Source of the DNA: Deltaproteobacteria bacterium
GTDB lineage: Bacteria > Myxococcota_A > UBA796 > GCA-2862545
Assembly (NCBI GenBank): GCA_019307545.1
Contig: JAFDJI010000032.1
Location: 1 to 13,693 of the forward strand
DNA: 13,693 bases
Direction: 5' to 3'
This document shows, piece by piece, positions 1 to 6,241 of the stretch (the first letter of the stretch is position 1; every line of letters begins with the position of its first letter). A program made the translations under genes and the position numbers. Under the pieces are notes generated by a model. It searched no databases, was not told where the DNA came from, and saw only the letters and a list, made by a program, of their open reading frames with translations.

Positions 1-114
1 CGCCGCCTTCGCAGGGCGCGATTCGACGTGGAGGTACTGCGCTACACCGAGGACGGGCGCCCAACGCACGACGACAGCGGCACCCATTTCTTGTGGATGG
101 CACGTCGACCGTGA
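1..114 (+). CDS. 3' end of an unidentified gene (possible methyltransferase C-terminus)
   Basis: The frame beginning at base 1 is open through 37 codons and stops at TGA 112-114. It encodes the C-terminal tail of a protein whose start lies left of the window. The visible residues include VEVLRYTEDGRPTHDDSG followed by THFLWMARRP. The alternation of a beta-strand-like stretch, a charged loop and a final strand with a basic tail resembles the last strands of class I SAM methyltransferases, but no catalytic motif is in view, so this function is a guess. A DUF433 gene follows 65 bases downstream on the same strand. I am fairly confident it is coding, and not confident of the product. Confidence 0.5.
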   Translation, partial: RRLRRARFDVEVLRYTEDGRPTHDDSGTHFLWMARRP

Positions 115-179
115 GCGGCACTACTGCCGCGGGCTGTCGTCGGACGCTTTTGCAGGCTACGTTGCGGGAAGGAGATCCG

Positions 180-407
180 ATGGCCGACCTCATCACTGCG
201 AGTCCCGAGATCATGCGTGGCAAGCCGGTTGTCTTCGGCACACGCATCACGGTGGAGTTCATCTTGGAACAACTTGGGCACGGTCACACGGTTGAGGAGC
301 TCCTTGATGGGCATCCACGCTTGACTCGAGAAGGGGTCGAGGCAGCCATTCGCTATGCAATTGACGCTCTGCGCACCGAGCGGGTGGTCAAGGCGGCAGC
401 CGGTTGA
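180..407 (+). CDS. DUF433 family antitoxin-like protein
   Basis: This is a 75-residue protein matching the DUF433 (COG2442) pattern almost throughout: an opening I-x-x-x-PEIMRGKPVVFGTRITVEFIL, then a G-x-T-x-EEL-L segment, then P-x-LT at the start of a final helix rich in alanine. The family is a small winged-helix or homeodomain-like fold, usually encoded next to a DUF5615 PIN-like protein and regarded as the antitoxin of that pair. The ATG at 180 is chosen because AAGGAG (169-174) lies 5 bases before it and because the family motif begins immediately; an upstream GTG at 93 would add an unrelated tail. Its stop overlaps the start of the DUF5615 remnant by 4 bases (TTGA), the usual tight coupling of such pairs. 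It probably binds DNA and autoregulates, by family analogy only. Confidence 0.88.
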   Translation: MADLITASPEIMRGKPVVFGTRITVEFILEQLGHGHTVEELLDGHPRLTREGVEAAIRYAIDALRTERVVKAAAG

Positions 408-535
408 TTCTCCTCGCGGACGAGAACATCCACCGCCAACTCGTTGTTCGCTTGGAGCAGGATGGACACGATGTGGTTCACATCGGCGACTTCGCTCCGA
501 GCATCACCGACTCCCGCTTGAGGACTCGGTCCTAA
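404..535 (+). pseudogene. Truncated DUF5615 PIN-like toxin remnant
   Basis: A TTG start overlapping the DUF433 stop opens a frame of 43 codons ending at TAA 533-535. Its beginning reads LILLADENI, followed by LVVRLEQDGHDVVHIGDFAP and then SITDS. This is the standard N-terminal half of DUF5615 PIN-like proteins, including the first acidic D-E-N cluster of the presumed nuclease site. Intact family members run to roughly 110 residues and carry further conserved acidic residues. Here homology-like sequence stops after ITDS and the frame ends 8 codons later, just before the helicase gene. The rest of the toxin has probably been deleted. A toxin fragment without its second acidic half should be inactive as a nuclease. 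The alternative is that the short form is itself expressed. Confidence 0.7.
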
Positions 536-550
536 CGACCCCGAAGCCTG

Positions 551-1456
551 ATGAGCTACGTAGCCGCCGTGCCTACCTCCCTCTCCGACCGCCTCGCCGC
601 CAGCGAGTCCCCCGCCGATGCCGCCCTCGACATCTTCCTCGAGTGGGTCGACGACACCGGGATCGTCCCTTACCCCGCCCAGGAAGAAGCCGTGCTCGAG
701 CTCTTCGAGGGGCACCACGTCCTGCTGAAGACGCCTACGGGCTCTGGCAAATCCCTCGTCGCTACCGCGCTGCACCTGCGCGCGATGTCTCTCGGCAAGC
801 GTAGCGTCTACACCGCCCCCATCAAGGCACTCGTGAGCGAGAAGTTCCGCGCACTGTGCGACCTGTTCGGCGCCGATGACGTCGGCCTGATGACCGGGGA
901 CGGGTCCGTGAACCGGGACGCGCCCATCCTGTGCTGTACCGCGGAAATCCTCGCGAAGATCGCCCTGCGGCATGGCGAAGAGACGCCCTATGACGCCGTG
1001 ATCATGGACGAGTTCCACTACTACGGGGACCGTGACCGTGGCATGGCCTGGCAACTGCCCCTGCTCACGATGCCCCACGCCCAGTTCCTGCTGCTCTCCG
1101 CGACCCTCGGCGATACCACGGCCATCGAGGCGGATCTCGTCGAGCGCACGGGTCACGAGGTGGCCGCCATCGACCGGGCCGAGCGACCCGTCCCGCTCAC
1201 ATTCGAATACAGCGAGATCCCCGCGGATCAAGCCCTGAACCAACTGGTACGCCACGGCAAGGGGCCGGTGTACGCAGTGCATTTCACCCAGCGAGCGGCC
1301 AGCGAACTGGCCCAGGCGCTCACCAGCACCACCTTCAGCACAGACGAGGAGAAAGCGCGCCTCAAGGAGGCGGTGAAGGGCTTCCGCTTCGACAGCCCCT
1401 TCGGCAACACGCTCCGCAAGTACGTGTTGCACGGCGTCGGACTACACCACGCCTGA
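551..1456 (+). CDS. DEAD/DEAH-box helicase with DUF3516, N-terminal part (interrupted)
   Basis: This is the first 301 codons of a superfamily 2 helicase that continues in the same frame after an in-frame TGA at 1454-1456. RecA domain 1 is complete: a YPAQEEAV segment (residues 41-48), Walker A TPTGSGKS (61-68), motif Ia YTAPIKALVSEKF (87-99), TGD (115-117), the Walker B/DEAH-type box DEFH (153-156) and motif III SAT (183-185). The fragment ends within domain 2 at GVGLHHA, where Ski2-like relatives continue with glycine and then LLPKYR. The whole pattern matches the helicases with a C-terminal DUF3516 domain known from actinobacteria and myxobacteria, which are thought to act on RNA. The ATG at 551 has no strong ribosome binding site but fits the family's N-terminus. 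If translation stops here, motifs V and VI are missing and the product should lack helicase activity. Confidence 0.82.
   Translation: MSYVAAVPTSLSDRLAASESPADAALDIFLEWVDDTGIVPYPAQEEAVLELFEGHHVLLKTPTGSGKSLVATALHLRAMSLGKRSVYTAPIKALVSEKFRALCDLFGADDVGLMTGDGSVNRDAPILCCTAEILAKIALRHGEETPYDAVIMDEFHYYGDRDRGMAWQLPLLTMPHAQFLLLSATLGDTTAIEADLVERTGHEVAAIDRAERPVPLTFEYSEIPADQALNQLVRHGKGPVYAVHFTQRAASELAQALTSTTFSTDEEKARLKEAVKGFRFDSPFGNTLRKYVLHGVGLHHA
1454..1456 (+). other. In-frame TGA splitting the helicase gene
   Basis: The codons on either side read G-L-H-H-A, TGA, L-L-P-K-Y-R. In relatives this segment is HHAG-(M/L)-LPKYR, so TGA sits exactly where a conserved glycine codon is expected, and a single G-to-T change from GGA would create it. 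The frame is unbroken for 301 codons before and 548 sense codons after. The next base is C, a context known to be relatively leaky for UGA. TGA is the normal stop of several other genes in this window (for example 405-407 and 4818-4820), so it is not a reassigned codon here. Confidence 0.85.
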
Positions 1457-1474
1457 CTGCTGCCCAAGTACCGG

Positions 1475-3103
1475 ATGCTGGTGGAAACGCTCGCTCAGCA
1501 GGGCTTGTTCGCGGTGATCTGCGGCACCGACACCTTGGGTGTGGGTATCAATGTGCCGATCCGAAGCGTGCTCTTCACCAAGCTGTGCAAGTACGACGGG
1601 GAGCAGGTCAGCCTGCTCAAGGTGCGGGACTTCCAGCAGATCTCCGGCCGTGCAGGGCGCAAGGGCTTCGACACCGAGGGCACCGTCGTGGTGCAGGCCC
1701 CGGACTGGGTCATCGACAACGCCCGCATGGGCGAAGCCATCGCCTCGGGTCGCAAGAAGCGCAGCAAGGTCGTCAGGAAGAAGGCGCCCACCCGCGGGTA
1801 CAAACACTGGGACCGGACCCTCTTCGACCGAATGGTGAGGGGCCGAGCCGAGACCCTGAAAGGGCGGTTCAAGGTCGACCACGGTCTGGTGCTACAGCTG
1901 CTGCAGAAGGCCAGCGAAACCCTGGGTGATGCGATGGAGGAGCTGCGCGAGCTGATCGAGCGCTCCCACACCGGCCACCGCGCCACGGCCCGCCTGCTGG
2001 CCGAAGCCGAAGCACGCCTGCTAGAACTCATCGACGCCGGGGTGGTGCTGGACAAAGGAGAGGCCGCCTTGCCCCGCTACGAGATCAACAGCGGCGTTCA
2101 AGACGACTTCAGCTTGTACCACTCCCTGTCCCTGTTCCTTCTGCACGCCATCGACCTGCTCGACAAGAACGACACCGACTACGCCCTCGACCTGTTGTCG
2201 CTGGTGGAATCCATCCTCGAGCACCCGCGCGTCATCCTCCAGGCGCAGGTCCATCGGGAGAAGGGCCACAAGGTCGCCTCCCTGAAGGCCGAGGGTGTGC
2301 CCTACGAGGAGCGGATGGCGATGCTCGAGGACGTCACCTGGCCCAAGCCGCTCGGGGAGTGGACGTACGCCGTCTACGACGCGTACGCGGAGTCCAACCC
2401 GTGGCTTGCGACCGAGCCCATCCGCCCCAAGTGCATCGCTCGCGAGATCATCGAGGTACAGAACACCTTTGGCGCGTGGGTCAAGAGCCTCCAGTTGGAG
2501 CGAAGCGAGGGCGTCGTGCTCCGCTACCTCAGCCAGGTCTACTCGACGCTCTCGCACAACGTGCCGGAGTCCGCCCGAACCCCCGAAGTCGATGACGTCA
2601 TTGGCTTCCTGCGCGCCCTCATTGCCCGCGTCGACGACAGCCTGGTCAAGACCTGGGAGGCCATGGTCACCTACGCCGACGACGAAGTCGTCGACCAACC
2701 TGTCGACATCTCCGCCGATCTGCGCAGCTTCCGCGCGCGCATCCGAAACGAGCTGTACGCCGTGGTGCGCGCCTTGTCCCAGGAGGACTGGGAGGAAGCC
2801 GCCGCCTCCACCTGGCATGGCGAAGAAGCGCTCTCGGCGAGCGACATCGAAGCGGCCATCGCGCCCTACATCGAGGAGCGCGGTCGGGTCTGGTTCGACG
2901 GGAGGCTCAAGCAGGGCTGGACCACACAGATTGTCGCGGCAGGTCCGCATCGTTGGCGGGTGAGCCAGGTGCTCGTGGACGACGAGACCGACAGTGAGGA
3001 CGATGATGCAGGCGAGGCCTGGTCCCTCGAAGGTGTCGTCGACCTCAGCGAGGACACCGACCCGAGCGGCCCCATCGTGCGCTTGACGAGGATTGGGGTG
3101 TAG
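1475..3103 (+). CDS. DEAD/DEAH-box helicase with DUF3516, C-terminal part (interrupted)
   Basis: This continues the helicase at 551 in the same reading frame; read through the TGA, the gene would have 850 sense-equivalent codons, the usual size for the DUF3516 helicases. It holds the rest of RecA domain 2: motif V in CGTDTLGVGINVP (about 324-336 in full-length numbering) and motif VI QISGRAGRKG (363-372). The remainder, from about residue 390, matches DUF3516: the KVVRKK segment, then YEERMAMLEDVTWPKPL, and LERSEGVVLRYLSQVYSTL. The last 100 residues are acidic and rich in D/E, ending at TAG 3101-3103. The first ATG after the TGA is at 1475, but nothing like a ribosome binding site precedes it, so separate translation of this half is doubtful. 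It is either a recent pseudogene, a sequence error or a readthrough product. Confidence 0.8.
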   Translation: MLVETLAQQGLFAVICGTDTLGVGINVPIRSVLFTKLCKYDGEQVSLLKVRDFQQISGRAGRKGFDTEGTVVVQAPDWVIDNARMGEAIASGRKKRSKVVRKKAPTRGYKHWDRTLFDRMVRGRAETLKGRFKVDHGLVLQLLQKASETLGDAMEELRELIERSHTGHRATARLLAEAEARLLELIDAGVVLDKGEAALPRYEINSGVQDDFSLYHSLSLFLLHAIDLLDKNDTDYALDLLSLVESILEHPRVILQAQVHREKGHKVASLKAEGVPYEERMAMLEDVTWPKPLGEWTYAVYDAYAESNPWLATEPIRPKCIAREIIEVQNTFGAWVKSLQLERSEGVVLRYLSQVYSTLSHNVPESARTPEVDDVIGFLRALIARVDDSLVKTWEAMVTYADDEVVDQPVDISADLRSFRARIRNELYAVVRALSQEDWEEAAASTWHGEEALSASDIEAAIAPYIEERGRVWFDGRLKQGWTTQIVAAGPHRWRVSQVLVDDETDSEDDDAGEAWSLEGVVDLSEDTDPSGPIVRLTRIGV

Positions 3104-3248
3104 CGGAGCGGCGCGTCCTGCTACGGAACGGGAACCCCCTCGGGCTAGAACCACCGCAGGCGAGGATCCAACCGACGGTGGCGCCAAACGCGATCTTTCT
3201 GGCATCGAGTCCCATGGGCGTCCTCCGGTGGGAATGGTACATGGGCGC

Positions 3249-3656
3249 ATGCCGAATACAGAGACCTTCGAGCTGATCGTGCCCGGGACCCCCGATGAGG
3301 TGTCCGGAACGGCGGCGCTGCCAGCGTGGATGACCTGGTACATGCGTTTCGCCTACCTGGCGTTCGCTGTGGTGGGGGTGGCGTTCGGGATCAATGGCGC
3401 GATTGCGGGCTGGCCGTTGTCGCAGATCCTCGTCGCCTCGCTCCCGTTGTTGTTGGTCGGGTTGGTGTTGGGGGGCTTCGGGATCGGGCTCCACGTGAGC
3501 CACGCCGACAAGCAGGTACCCGCGCTGGTCGACACCCTGTCGGCCACCGTGTTGGGGTCGTCCGAGGTCGTCGCCAGAGAGGCGAGGCTGAAGCGGGAGC
3601 CCGTCGAAGAGCGCGGCGAAGCGCAGGCGCGGCCGATCCCGGAGAAGGAGTCCTAG
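3249..3656 (+). CDS. Small two-helix membrane protein of unknown function
   Basis: The 135-residue product is not a family I recognise. A short polar N-terminus (about 1-26) is followed by two hydrophobic segments, about residues 31-53 (from WYMRFAYLAFAVVGVAFG) and 57-81 (SQILVASLPLLLVGLVLGG). A charged C-terminal tail of about 50 residues follows, predicted to be helical and rich in E and R. This suggests an inner-membrane helical hairpin with both ends on the same side. The start is uncertain: ATG 3249 begins the likely protein, ATG 3234 would add five residues, and neither has a good ribosome binding site. The gene ends 3 bases before the GTG of the radical SAM gene, and the ribosome binding site of that gene (3641-3650) lies inside this one. 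The two are therefore very likely translationally coupled. Confidence 0.68.
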   Translation: MPNTETFELIVPGTPDEVSGTAALPAWMTWYMRFAYLAFAVVGVAFGINGAIAGWPLSQILVASLPLLLVGLVLGGFGIGLHVSHADKQVPALVDTLSATVLGSSEVVAREARLKREPVEERGEAQARPIPEKES

Positions 3657-3659
3657 GGC

Positions 3660-4820
3660 GTGGCCCTCGGGGACGGGGCGGATGCGGCCCCCGTGCACTT
3701 CGAAGTAGGACCGATCCGGCCGCCGAACGAGGCGAACAGCCTGCTCGTTCGCGTCACCCGCAACTGTCCGCACAACCACTGCACCTTCTGCCCGGTCTAC
3801 AAGGGAAGGCCCTTCAGCGAGCGGGCCCCCGAGGAGGTGGAGGCGGACATCCAGGCGATGGCCGGGGCCGCTGAGCGCATTCGAAAGCGCATCGAGATCT
3901 GCGGCGTGCTGAACGACGCCGTCGTACAACAGACCCTCGCGGAGGAGCCCTGCGAAGGGGCTATCCAGGTGCTCCGGTTCGTCGCCACCGGGGAGCGGAC
4001 GGCGTTTCTGCAGGACGCCAACAGCCTGGTGATGTCCGTGGACGACCTGGAGCGGGTGCTGAAGACCTTGCGCGCCGCCTTTCCCTCGCTCGAGCGGGTC
4101 ACCACCTACGCCAGGTCCAAGACGGTGGCCGCGTCGGGCACCGACGAGTTGGAACGACTCTGCCGGGCCGGGCTCGACCGGGTGCACATCGGCATGGAGT
4201 CAGGGGCCGACCGGGTGCTGAAGCGCGCCGCGAAGGGCGTCACCGCCACTGAGCACATCGAGGCCGGGTGCGCAGTGAAGGCCGCGGGTCTGGAGCTTTC
4301 CGAGTACGTGATGCCCGGTTTGGGGGGCCGGGACCTCTCGGAGGCGCATGCGGAGGAGACCGCACGAGCACTCTGTGCGATCGATCCCCACTTCATCCGC
4401 CTCCGTACCCTGGCCATTGCGTCCGGCACCCCCCTGGACAAGCTCCACAAGTCCGGGCGGTTCGAGCCACTCGACGACGTCGGGGTGGCGCGGGAGATCC
4501 GCGCGCTGCTGGTGGGGCTGGAGGGGTGCACGGGGACGCTGCGCTCCGACCATGTCCTCAACCTGCTGGAGGAGGTCTCCGGCAAGCTGCCCGAGGCCCT
4601 TCCCGCCCTGATCGCGGTGGTGGATCGCTTCCTGGGGATGGACGCCGAGGAGCGCGACCTGTTCGTGGTCGCCCGGCGGCTCGGGATCGTTCGTTGCCTC
4701 GACGACCTGGAGGCGCCTGGGGTCCGGGAGCAGGCGTCCACCGTCCTCCGCCACCTGCGCGAGCGCTACCCCGGGCCGCTGGACGTCGCTATTCGCGCGC
4801 TGATGTCGCGGTTCGTGTGA
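3660..4820 (+). CDS. Radical SAM protein, CX4CX2C type
   Basis: This is a 386-residue radical SAM enzyme. The cluster-binding motif is C36-PHNH-C41-TF-C44 within VTRNCPHNHCTFCPVYKG, a CX4CX2C spacing instead of the usual CX3CX2C. Other barrel features are FLQDAN (116-121), the SAM-site strand RVHIGMESG (174-182) followed by the KG-V-T pattern seen in HemN/Elp3-like enzymes, and YVMPGLGG (216-223). The N-terminal EVGPIRPPNEANSLLVRVTRNC is shared by a group of uncharacterised proteins in deltaproteobacteria and archaea. There is no B12-binding or SPASM domain, and the last 110 residues are helical. The GTG start at 3660 is chosen for its GGAGAAGGAG ribosome binding site at 3641-3650. It should reductively cleave SAM with a [4Fe-4S] cluster; the substrate is unknown. 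Coupling to the small membrane protein upstream hints at a membrane-linked role. Confidence 0.88.
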   Translation: MALGDGADAAPVHFEVGPIRPPNEANSLLVRVTRNCPHNHCTFCPVYKGRPFSERAPEEVEADIQAMAGAAERIRKRIEICGVLNDAVVQQTLAEEPCEGAIQVLRFVATGERTAFLQDANSLVMSVDDLERVLKTLRAAFPSLERVTTYARSKTVAASGTDELERLCRAGLDRVHIGMESGADRVLKRAAKGVTATEHIEAGCAVKAAGLELSEYVMPGLGGRDLSEAHAEETARALCAIDPHFIRLRTLAIASGTPLDKLHKSGRFEPLDDVGVAREIRALLVGLEGCTGTLRSDHVLNLLEEVSGKLPEALPALIAVVDRFLGMDAEERDLFVVARRLGIVRCLDDLEAPGVREQASTVLRHLRERYPGPLDVAIRALMSRFV

Positions 4821-4829
4821 GGGTCGGCG

Positions 4830-5621
4830 TCAGGGGCCGCAGCCGAGGTCTTGGATGCGGTACACGGCATGATCGAGCCGGATCTGGATCACCTCGGCCA
4901 GCTGGTTGCCTGGGTCGTTGAAGATCGTCTGCAAACGCTGATCGGCATGGTCGATCTGGACATTGCCCCGGCTGGGAAGGGTCTCGCGGATCGCGTTGAG
5001 ATCCATGGTCAGCGCGTGTCCGGGGTCGCGCGAGGCCTGGATCCGCATCGGCAGCATCTGGCGGTGGCGCTCCCGAAACCACGTGGAATCGGGGTGTCCA
5101 CTACGAGCCGCCACCTCGTGTTCGAACCAGGTTGCGGTCATGCGAACACGAGTGCGCCCCTCGTCCGCGATGGCGGTGGCCTCGATGTCTTCCTTGGTGC
5201 CGCGCGCAAGGGTCTCCTCGCGGTGGGTGACCATGAGGTCCGCCTGGCGCTCCTCCGGCCCGGCTGGGTGGGTGGAGAGTGCATCCAGCACCACGAAGAC
5301 ACGCTCCTCGCGATGGACGTCTTCGACGGCCGCGTGGAGGATCATGGTCCGCGCGCGTGGCTGTGGCGCTCCCTTTCGGTCGCGGACCAGGCGGTGGTCC
5401 CGGAAGCCGGCGATCAGGCTGGGATCCTCACCGACGACGAATCGCCCGGGGCACCCCTTCGCTTCGGACAGGTCGGCGACGAGGCCGGACAGGACCTCGC
5501 GGGCCTCGGGTCCGGGGGACCACCAGAACAGCGTCTCCTCCAGGTAGCCCGCCTGGTGGAGCTCGCCGTGCGGATGGGCGTGAGCTACGCCGCACAGGAG
5601 CAGGAGCAGGAACGCGCGCAT
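4830..5621 (-). CDS. Secreted protein of unknown function
   Basis: The 263-residue product opens with a clear signal peptide, MRAFLLLLLCGVAHA, with a probable signal peptidase I site after AHA that leaves a mature N-terminus HPHGELHQ. The cysteine at position 10 does not make a good lipobox. The rest has no transmembrane helix and no domain I recognise. It has an alternating strand pattern with many charged residues, an FVVLDAL strand near 109-115, a TWFEHEV segment near 164-170, and two cysteines (57 and 261) that could pair after export. The start at 5621 has GGGAGG (5626-5631) 4 bases upstream. It lies 68 bases downstream of the lipoprotein gene on the same strand and may share its transcript. 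Its 3' end faces the radical SAM gene across only 9 bases. Confidence 0.75.
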   Translation of the reverse strand: MRAFLLLLLCGVAHAHPHGELHQAGYLEETLFWWSPGPEAREVLSGLVADLSEAKGCPGRFVVGEDPSLIAGFRDHRLVRDRKGAPQPRARTMILHAAVEDVHREERVFVVLDALSTHPAGPEERQADLMVTHREETLARGTKEDIEATAIADEGRTRVRMTATWFEHEVAARSGHPDSTWFRERHRQMLPMRIQASRDPGHALTMDLNAIRETLPSRGNVQIDHADQRLQTIFNDPGNQLAEVIQIRLDHAVYRIQDLGCGP

Positions 5622-5689
5622 GTGACCTCCCGCCGCGAGCCTATCGGATGCGGCTGCGGGCGCGAAGGTCGGGTTTCCTCGCTGTGGAC

Positions 5690-6226
5690 TCAGCCCCCGG
5701 TGACCCGGATGTGCGTGGGTTCACCCTCGACCTTCCCCGCGTACCCGCGGACCGAGAAGGGGTGCTTGTCGGTGGCCGCGGGGCCGCCGGGACCGTCCAT
5801 GCTGGGCATGGCGGGCATGTCGGGCATGGCGACGGTCGCGCCCCAGATGCCTTCCACCCAGATCACGCACGCCTGCCCAGCGGGGCAGTCCCCGCGGATC
5901 TTGTCTGCCAGGGAGACGCCCATGGCGGTGTCGTCGAGCTTCAGGAGCAGTGCATCGGCGCCGGGCGGTTCGGGGAGCACCCCGACGTGGCCGCTAGCCA
6001 GGCCGAGCGGCGAGGGGGTCACCACCACGGGGAGTTGGACGAGCTTGCCTGCGCCATCGCCCTCGAACCAGGCGACCAGGTCGGCGCTGGGGGACAGGGC
6101 GGGACCATCGACGAACTGGGTCTCCGACATCACGACGGGCTCCGGGGTTGGGGTCTCGGGTTCGGGGGCATTCGCGCGGCCATTGCACGCAACGAGCAGC
6201 GCGAGAAGGAGTATTCGGGAGGCCAT
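5690..6226 (-). CDS. Lipoprotein of unknown function
   Basis: The 178-residue protein begins MASRILLLALLVACNG, a signal sequence with lipobox L-V-A-C at cysteine 14; residue +2 is Asn, not Asp, so outer-membrane targeting is the likelier fate in a Gram-negative cell. A Pro/Glu/Thr-rich linker (20-31) leads into a strand-rich domain. This domain contains DCPAGQACVIWVEGIWG (113-129), with two cysteines six apart, then a methionine-proline repeat MPDMPAMPSM (134-143), and finally HPFSVRGYAG with a closing THIRV strand. I do not recognise the family. The start is 15 bases after the stop of the DUF4157 gene, so the two are probably co-transcribed; the ribosome binding site is weak, consistent with coupling. 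An immunity or anchoring role for its neighbour is possible but not shown by the sequence. Confidence 0.78.
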   Translation of the reverse strand: MASRILLLALLVACNGRANAPEPETPTPEPVVMSETQFVDGPALSPSADLVAWFEGDGAGKLVQLPVVVTPSPLGLASGHVGVLPEPPGADALLLKLDDTAMGVSLADKIRGDCPAGQACVIWVEGIWGATVAMPDMPAMPSMDGPGGPAATDKHPFSVRGYAGKVEGEPTHIRVTGG

Positions 6227-6241
6227 GGTACGGACCCCGGC

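Noticed and set aside
353..1432. A minus-strand open frame of 359 codons opposite the DUF433 and helicase genes
   Set aside because: The plus strand carries clear DUF433 and helicase motifs. The antisense translation has no recognisable feature.
1454..1456. TGA read as glycine through an altered genetic code (as in Gracilibacteria/SR1), or as selenocysteine
   Set aside because: Several other genes here end with TGA exactly where their families end, so TGA is a stop in this genome. The relatives have glycine, not cysteine, at this position, which argues against selenocysteine.
3104..3248. Extension of the small membrane protein upstream to a GTG near 3093, overlapping the helicase end
   Set aside because: The extra 52 residues are low-complexity and polar with no ribosome binding site at the upstream start. 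The hydrophobic protein proper begins after ATG 3249.
2021..3343. A minus-strand open frame of 440 codons opposite DUF3516
   Set aside because: It is a shadow of the helicase C-terminus and the following gene start, with no domain or credible start.
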